This document shows positions 59,561 through 64,000 of a stretch of 64,000 nt of DNA, piece by piece. Position 1 is the stretch's first letter, and every line of letters starts with the position of its first letter. The notes beneath the pieces were generated by a model that was given only the letters and a program-made list of their open reading frames with translations, did not search any database and was not told the DNA's origin. Source of the DNA: an uncultured Alphaproteobacteria bacterium (GTDB taxonomy: Bacteria > Pseudomonadota > Alphaproteobacteria > HIMB59); assembly GCA_902611415.1 (NCBI GenBank), contig CACLZM010000002.1, positions 62,001 through 126,000 of the forward strand, given 5' to 3'. The position numbers were made by a program, and so were the translations under genes.

Positions 59561-60530
59561 TATCAATTGATTTAAGGAATTCTTGTAAAATATTTTCATA
59601 AATATTCAATGGGAAATCTTTTAAATTTTTAAAACCATAATCTTTAATTTGAATTGTCTTTGAAAAACCAGGTCTTGAAAATTTTTTTTCACTTGTAACT
59701 CCAAATATTTTAAGTGTTTTTACTCCCATAAATTCAAACATCCAAGCAGTGCCACTATCATTGCAAAGCAAACAATTCATTTGTTTTGCTAAACCCATAG
59801 TAAAAGTTATATCTTTTGATATTAACTCACCATTTTTCCATTCTGGGCATTTAAAGCCATTCTTTATACAAATATTTAAGAGATGTTTTTCATCAGGCCC
59901 TAAAAAAAAGAAAATATTGTAGCCATTTTTCTGTAATTTGTGTGCAATCATTAAATATTTTTCAAAATCCCATTGTCTTATTTTATTCCCAGCGCCTGGT
60001 GAGATTGCAATATTTTTATTAATTTCCTCATTATTAAATGAAAATTTGACACTTTCTGGAAGTATTATATTAGGTATTTCTTTAATAACTTTTTTTTGAA
60101 GAGTTGATAAAATATTAAAATAAAATTGCTCAATATAAACATCTTTAAATTTTAAATTGTATTTATTTTTAATATCAGAAAAAAAAAAGTTTGCACATGA
60201 ACTAAAAAAATATTTGTGTGGTATTTTTTTTAGACTTAATGTCCTTAAAACAACTTTTTGTAAATCTATGATTAAATCAAAATATTGATTTTCAAGTTTA
60301 GTATTTTTTCTAAATAGATTTGATATTGATGACTGTATGCCATTATTTTCAATAATTTCAAAAATTGTATCTTTTACTAATGGATTTAATTTATCTTTAA
60401 AAGTTGTTGTATGTGTGGTCGTGTAATAAATTTTTGATTCAGGGTATATGTTTTTTAAAGTTTGTAAAAAAGTTACCTTTTGTAAGCCATCTCCAATTTT
60501 ATCATTAAAACTATATACAAGAATATTCAT
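59553..60530 (-). CDS. Glycosyltransferase family 9-like protein
   Basis: ILVYSFNDKIGDGLQKVTFLQTL, ISPGAGNKIRQWDFEKYLMIAHKL, LLCNDSGTAWMFEFMG. Confidence 0.75.
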   Translation of the reverse strand: MNILVYSFNDKIGDGLQKVTFLQTLKNIYPESKIYYTTTHTTTFKDKLNPLVKDTIFEIIENNGIQSSISNLFRKNTKLENQYFDLIIDLQKVVLRTLSLKKIPHKYFFSSCANFFFSDIKNKYNLKFKDVYIEQFYFNILSTLQKKVIKEIPNIILPESVKFSFNNEEINKNIAISPGAGNKIRQWDFEKYLMIAHKLQKNGYNIFFFLGPDEKHLLNICIKNGFKCPEWKNGELISKDITFTMGLAKQMNCLLCNDSGTAWMFEFMGVKTLKIFGVTSEKKFSRPGFSKTIQIKDYGFKNLKDFPLNIYENILQEFLKSIDTN

Positions 60531-61485
60531 TCATTAATATCTCAACTTTTGTTTTGGCACCTAAATCTTTAATTTTATTAGCCCTACTTAATAAACTACC
60601 CTTACCATCTATTATAAATTTTTTAGACTGATTTATATTTTCAGTTGATTTAATTAAACTTGCTTCAGTTTTTTCTAGCAAATTTAAAGTTTTTGCAATC
60701 TGGTCAAACATACTACCTTCAATTTCTGCAATTTCTTTTGAATTTTTATTTTGTTTCTCAAGTCTCCAAATACTCTCGACGAGTTTCATGCACATAATGA
60801 GAGTAGATGGTCCCACAATTATTACTTGTTTCTGTTGTGCATAGTTTGAAATACTCTGATCGTACTTTTGAGCAGTGATCAATGCATAATCATGAGGCAT
60901 GAATATAAAGACATAATCTGGCGAATTCACTTTTATGAGGTTTGTATAATCTTTTTTGTGAATTGCATTTATATGACTTTTCATTGAATTTATGAAATTT
61001 TTTATAGACACCTCTTTTGCCTTTTCATCATCAGTGTTTTGATAATCATACCAATCTTTCATTGGTAATTTTGAATCTATAATAATATTCCTTTTTTCTG
61101 GAAGAAAAATTACTACATCAGGCCTAAAAATTTGCCCACTCTCATTTTTATCAGTAAATTGCGTTTTGTAGTCTCTATCTTTGGTCATTCCACAATCTTG
61201 TAAGATATTCTCCAAAATAGCCTCACCCATGTCGCCCATATCGGAGATATTTGCTGTCATGGCATTAGTCATTTTTTTTGTTAAAACTCCAATTTCATCT
61301 ATTTTGGAATTAACATATCCTGTTTGTTCAAGAGTTTTATCAAATAGGTTTGCGAGGTTTTCGTTAATTTTTTTTAAATCTAAATCTGTGTTATCATTAG
61401 TCCTAGTACTTGACTTTAACAAAACAAAAATTAAAAGAACGATTACAATAATTAAAAATATAATTATTAAAAAATCCAAATTCAT
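60511..61485 (-). CDS. RmuC family protein (second copy)
   Basis: N-terminal TM; GEAILENILQDCGMTKDRDYKTQF...FRPDVVIFLPEKRNIIIDSKLPMKDW. Confidence 0.85.
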   Translation of the reverse strand: MNLDFLIIIFLIIVIVLLIFVLLKSSTRTNDNTDLDLKKINENLANLFDKTLEQTGYVNSKIDEIGVLTKKMTNAMTANISDMGDMGEAILENILQDCGMTKDRDYKTQFTDKNESGQIFRPDVVIFLPEKRNIIIDSKLPMKDWYDYQNTDDEKAKEVSIKNFINSMKSHINAIHKKDYTNLIKVNSPDYVFIFMPHDYALITAQKYDQSISNYAQQKQVIIVGPSTLIMCMKLVESIWRLEKQNKNSKEIAEIEGSMFDQIAKTLNLLEKTEASLIKSTENINQSKKFIIDGKGSLLSRANKIKDLGAKTKVEILMNEYSCI

Positions 61486-61502
61486 ATAAATTTAATTAAT
61501 AT

Positions 61503-61877
61503 TTAAGAGTAAATTTTATGAATATTATCAATATTACTCTTTAATTTGTTCTTTAATTTATTTAATGACTCATAATCAAAAAAATTCTGTTCTAAAAACT
61601 TATTATAACTTTGTTTAATCTCATGGGAGATTTGCTCGATTTTTAAAAAATCTTCAGGTATGTGATTTTTTATTTTTTTTACTTCTTGATTGAAATCATT
61701 AAGTGCATTTTTAAAATGTTTATCAGAAAAAGTTTCAAGTTTATTTTTAATATTTGAGATATTTAAATTAGTATCAATTTTAGACTCTAAGTCATAAACA
61801 GTTAAACTAAAATAGTCAAAAATTTGTTCATACAAATCGTAAAGTTTTTGGGAATTTATAACTTTTGGAATATTCAT
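61503..61877 (-). CDS. Hypothetical helical protein
   Basis: 124-aa charged helical ORF. Confidence 0.4.
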   Translation of the reverse strand: MNIPKVINSQKLYDLYEQIFDYFSLTVYDLESKIDTNLNISNIKNKLETFSDKHFKNALNDFNQEVKKIKNHIPEDFLKIEQISHEIKQSYNKFLEQNFFDYESLNKLKNKLKSNIDNIHKIYS

Positions 61878-61929
61878 ATATAAAGATTACATTAGATACT
61901 TTTGATATGTCAAAGAAATTTTAAAATGA

Positions 61930-61963
61930 AAAAAGCCTAAATACTTATTTATCTAGGCTTTTT
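61930..61963 (-). terminator. Rho-independent terminator downstream of the dmdA-like gene
   Basis: AAAAAGCCTA.../...TAGGCTTTTT hairpin; T-run on the minus strand. Confidence 0.8.
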
Positions 61964-61973
61964 AAAAATAAAA

Positions 61974-63278
61974 TTAATATGCTGTATCTCTTCCATCATC
62001 CTTTGCAATTTCTCGTGCATTAGGATTTACTGATGGTCTAAAAGGTATTTCAACTATTTCACCATCTACAGGCGACCCTGGAGTTTCACAATACTCATCA
62101 GGTAGATGAAATTTAAATTTATTACCTATGTCTTTTTTCTCATAAGGTACATATCCCATTGCGATATTTGTTCCCAATTCAGGGGAATACCAAGGTGATG
62201 TTAGATACCCTATTGGTGAAGACCCATCTTCAGATATAAGCCAAAAGTCTGGAGCATATTCATCAATGGGTTTACCACCTAATCTAAATCCAACTAGTTG
62301 GTTGCTATATGGTTTCTCACCTGCCTCAATTTTTGTTCTCATTGCCTCTAGAGCTTCTTTACCAATATAGTCAGCTTGTTTTTTTCTTGGAACCTGATAG
62401 CCAAGGTTACATTGAAATGGATAAGTTTCGGCATCAAGATCTTGACCCCAAGATAAAATTCCTGCAGCTATTCTTCTATGGTGTGCAGGTGCTATTACTT
62501 TTAGATTGTGTTTCTTTCCAGCCTCTAAAACAGCATTCCACATATCATCTGCATACAAAGTTGCATCTCTAAGGTAGATTTCATATCCCTTTTCCCCAGT
62601 AAAACCTGTTTGGGAAATAATACAATCTCTCCCTCCAACTTTTGCTGCCATTAATCCATAGTAAGGAATGTCTCTAACAGCATCTCCAACTAAATCTGCC
62701 ATAAGATCGATTGACTTTGGTCCTTGAATTTGAACAGGAGATACATCTATTTCATCTATTTCTACATTAAATTTTTTATCGTGATTTACGCCTTGAAGAA
62801 AAAACATAATATCAGAGTCAGATAGTGAAAACCAAAATTCATCCTCTGCAATTCTGAGCAATATAGGATCATTTAACACTCCTCCTTTGTCATTACAAAG
62901 AATTACATATTTTCCTTTCATTACTTCAATTCTTGTTGCATCTCTTGTGATAACAAAATTTGTAAATTTTAACGCATCAGGTCCTTTTACACGAATTTGT
63001 CTTTCAACAGCTACATTCCACATTGTTACGTGATTAACTAATGCATCATATTCAACCATTGCACCACCATCTTCAGGTTTTACATAACCTCTAGGATGAT
63101 ACATTCTATTGTATACGGTACATCTCCAACATCCTGCTTCCACTGATAGATGCCAATAAGGATTTTTTCTAACTCTAGTCGATATAAGCATTTGTTGAGG
63201 TGTTGGTCCTGATTGCCTTAAATTAAAAGGGACTTTTCTGTCAGATTGGTCCACTGAACTTGGTTGCTTAAGCTTCAT
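61974..63278 (-). CDS. DmdA-like (GcvT-family) THF-dependent demethylase
   Basis: RVRKNPYWHLSVEAGCWRCTVYNRMYHPRGY, MWNVAVERQIRVKGPDALKF, ISQTGFTGEKGYEIYLRD. Confidence 0.7.
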   Translation of the reverse strand: MKLKQPSSVDQSDRKVPFNLRQSGPTPQQMLISTRVRKNPYWHLSVEAGCWRCTVYNRMYHPRGYVKPEDGGAMVEYDALVNHVTMWNVAVERQIRVKGPDALKFTNFVITRDATRIEVMKGKYVILCNDKGGVLNDPILLRIAEDEFWFSLSDSDIMFFLQGVNHDKKFNVEIDEIDVSPVQIQGPKSIDLMADLVGDAVRDIPYYGLMAAKVGGRDCIISQTGFTGEKGYEIYLRDATLYADDMWNAVLEAGKKHNLKVIAPAHHRRIAAGILSWGQDLDAETYPFQCNLGYQVPRKKQADYIGKEALEAMRTKIEAGEKPYSNQLVGFRLGGKPIDEYAPDFWLISEDGSSPIGYLTSPWYSPELGTNIAMGYVPYEKKDIGNKFKFHLPDEYCETPGSPVDGEIVEIPFRPSVNPNAREIAKDDGRDTAY

Positions 63279-63358
63279 ATATCCTCCTATAAAAAATGCA
63301 GTAGCAATTTTTGAAAATTAATTTCTTTTTAGGGTCTATGCAATCGAAAAATTAGAAC

Positions 63359-64000
63359 TTAAAAGATTTTGTTGTGGAGGACTATTTTGTCATTTTCCAT
63401 TGTAAAATCACCATTTTGAAGAGCATTTAACCAATGACAGGTTTTCTCGAAGCCACCAAAAGGAAAACAGTGAAAATTTTTAAATGTACTTTGTTCTTTA
63501 GAGAAGTTTGCTAATTCAATAAACATTTCATCGTTTGAAGTTTTTGTTAAAAGGTCAGTTACTTTAGATGAGTTCTTTTTCAAAAAACTTAATGAATTTC
63601 CAACACCACTCATTATGCCAAAATTAAGAAGTGTTTTAAAAGAAGCTGGGCCTGGAAAACCTACTCTGACGGGTAATTTTATATTTGAATTATCTAAAAA
63701 TTTACACCATTTAATAAATGGTTCGGCATTAAAAAAAAATTGAGTAACAAGTTCTAAATTTAAATCCTTATCTTTTGATAATTCATATTTTTTTTTCAAA
63801 AATTCGTTCACAGTATCTTGATCAATATCAGGTGATCCTTCTGGGTGTCCAGCTATTCCTATCTCTTCAAAATCATTATCTTTTAATAAACCACACTTTA
63901 GTATTTCCAGAGAGGATGATACTGATCCATTTTGATTACCTCCACCACCTATAACAAGAATTTTTTTGCTATCTGTTCTATTTCTAAGTTCTTTTAGGAA
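63359..64000 (-). CDS. Methylenetetrahydrofolate reductase-like protein (truncated by window end)
   Basis: IGIAGHPEGSPDIDQDTV, TQFFFNAEPFIKWCKFL, VGFPGPASFKTLLNFGIMSGVG. Confidence 0.8.
   Translation of the reverse strand, partial: FLKELRNRTDSKKILVIGGGGNQNGSVSSSLEILKCGLLKDNDFEEIGIAGHPEGSPDIDQDTVNEFLKKKYELSKDKDLNLELVTQFFFNAEPFIKWCKFLDNSNIKLPVRVGFPGPASFKTLLNFGIMSGVGNSLSFLKKNSSKVTDLLTKTSNDEMFIELANFSKEQSTFKNFHCFPFGGFEKTCHWLNALQNGDFTMENDKIVLHNKIF

Noticed and set aside
1-64000. CRISPR arrays, rRNA operons, transposases, integrases
   Set aside because: No regularly spaced repeats, rRNA-like sequence or recognisable transposase/integrase ORF seen by eye

Overview
This 64 kb window is AT-rich, with tightly packed and often overlapping genes. 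It looks like a streamlined marine alphaproteobacterium (SAR11/HIMB59-like); that placement is inferred from gene content and order only. About 29.7-64 kb is conserved core: folC-accD-trpA-trpB-trpF-pyrF-ihfB-rpsA-aroA, lptB-lptA-lptC-kdsD, rnd, uppP, gltD-gltB, infC-rpmI-rplT-pheS-pheT-lepA, tRNA-Ser(GGA), glycosyltransferases, rmuC-like, a DmdA-like/GcvT-family demethylase and a MetF-like reductase. About 11.3-29.6 kb holds RmuC, a DnaQ-like exonuclease with a helicase IV-like protein, a metalloprotease, fatty acid/acyl-CoA genes, a photolyase split into two ORFs, pxpABC (5-oxoprolinase) and HupE/DUF4198. The most unusual part is about 0.3-11.2 kb. This accessory segment encodes two paralogous pentameric ligand-gated ion channel (Cys-loop/GLIC-like) proteins, each with a signal peptide and a PDZ-like domain ahead of the ligand-binding domain. 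With them are two paralogous cytosolic CII-like HTH proteins, a PrsW-type intramembrane protease, several small secreted proteins, a zinc-ribbon protein, an AlpA-like HTH protein and paired TM/coiled-coil proteins. A recurrent spaced dyad (GTGAAA-N14-TTTCAC) lies in three intergenic gaps of this segment. A 36/37-paired hairpin overlaps a 16-codon leader ORF upstream of a small DFFGN-repeat secreted protein. All family calls come from reading translated motifs by eye; no database search was run.
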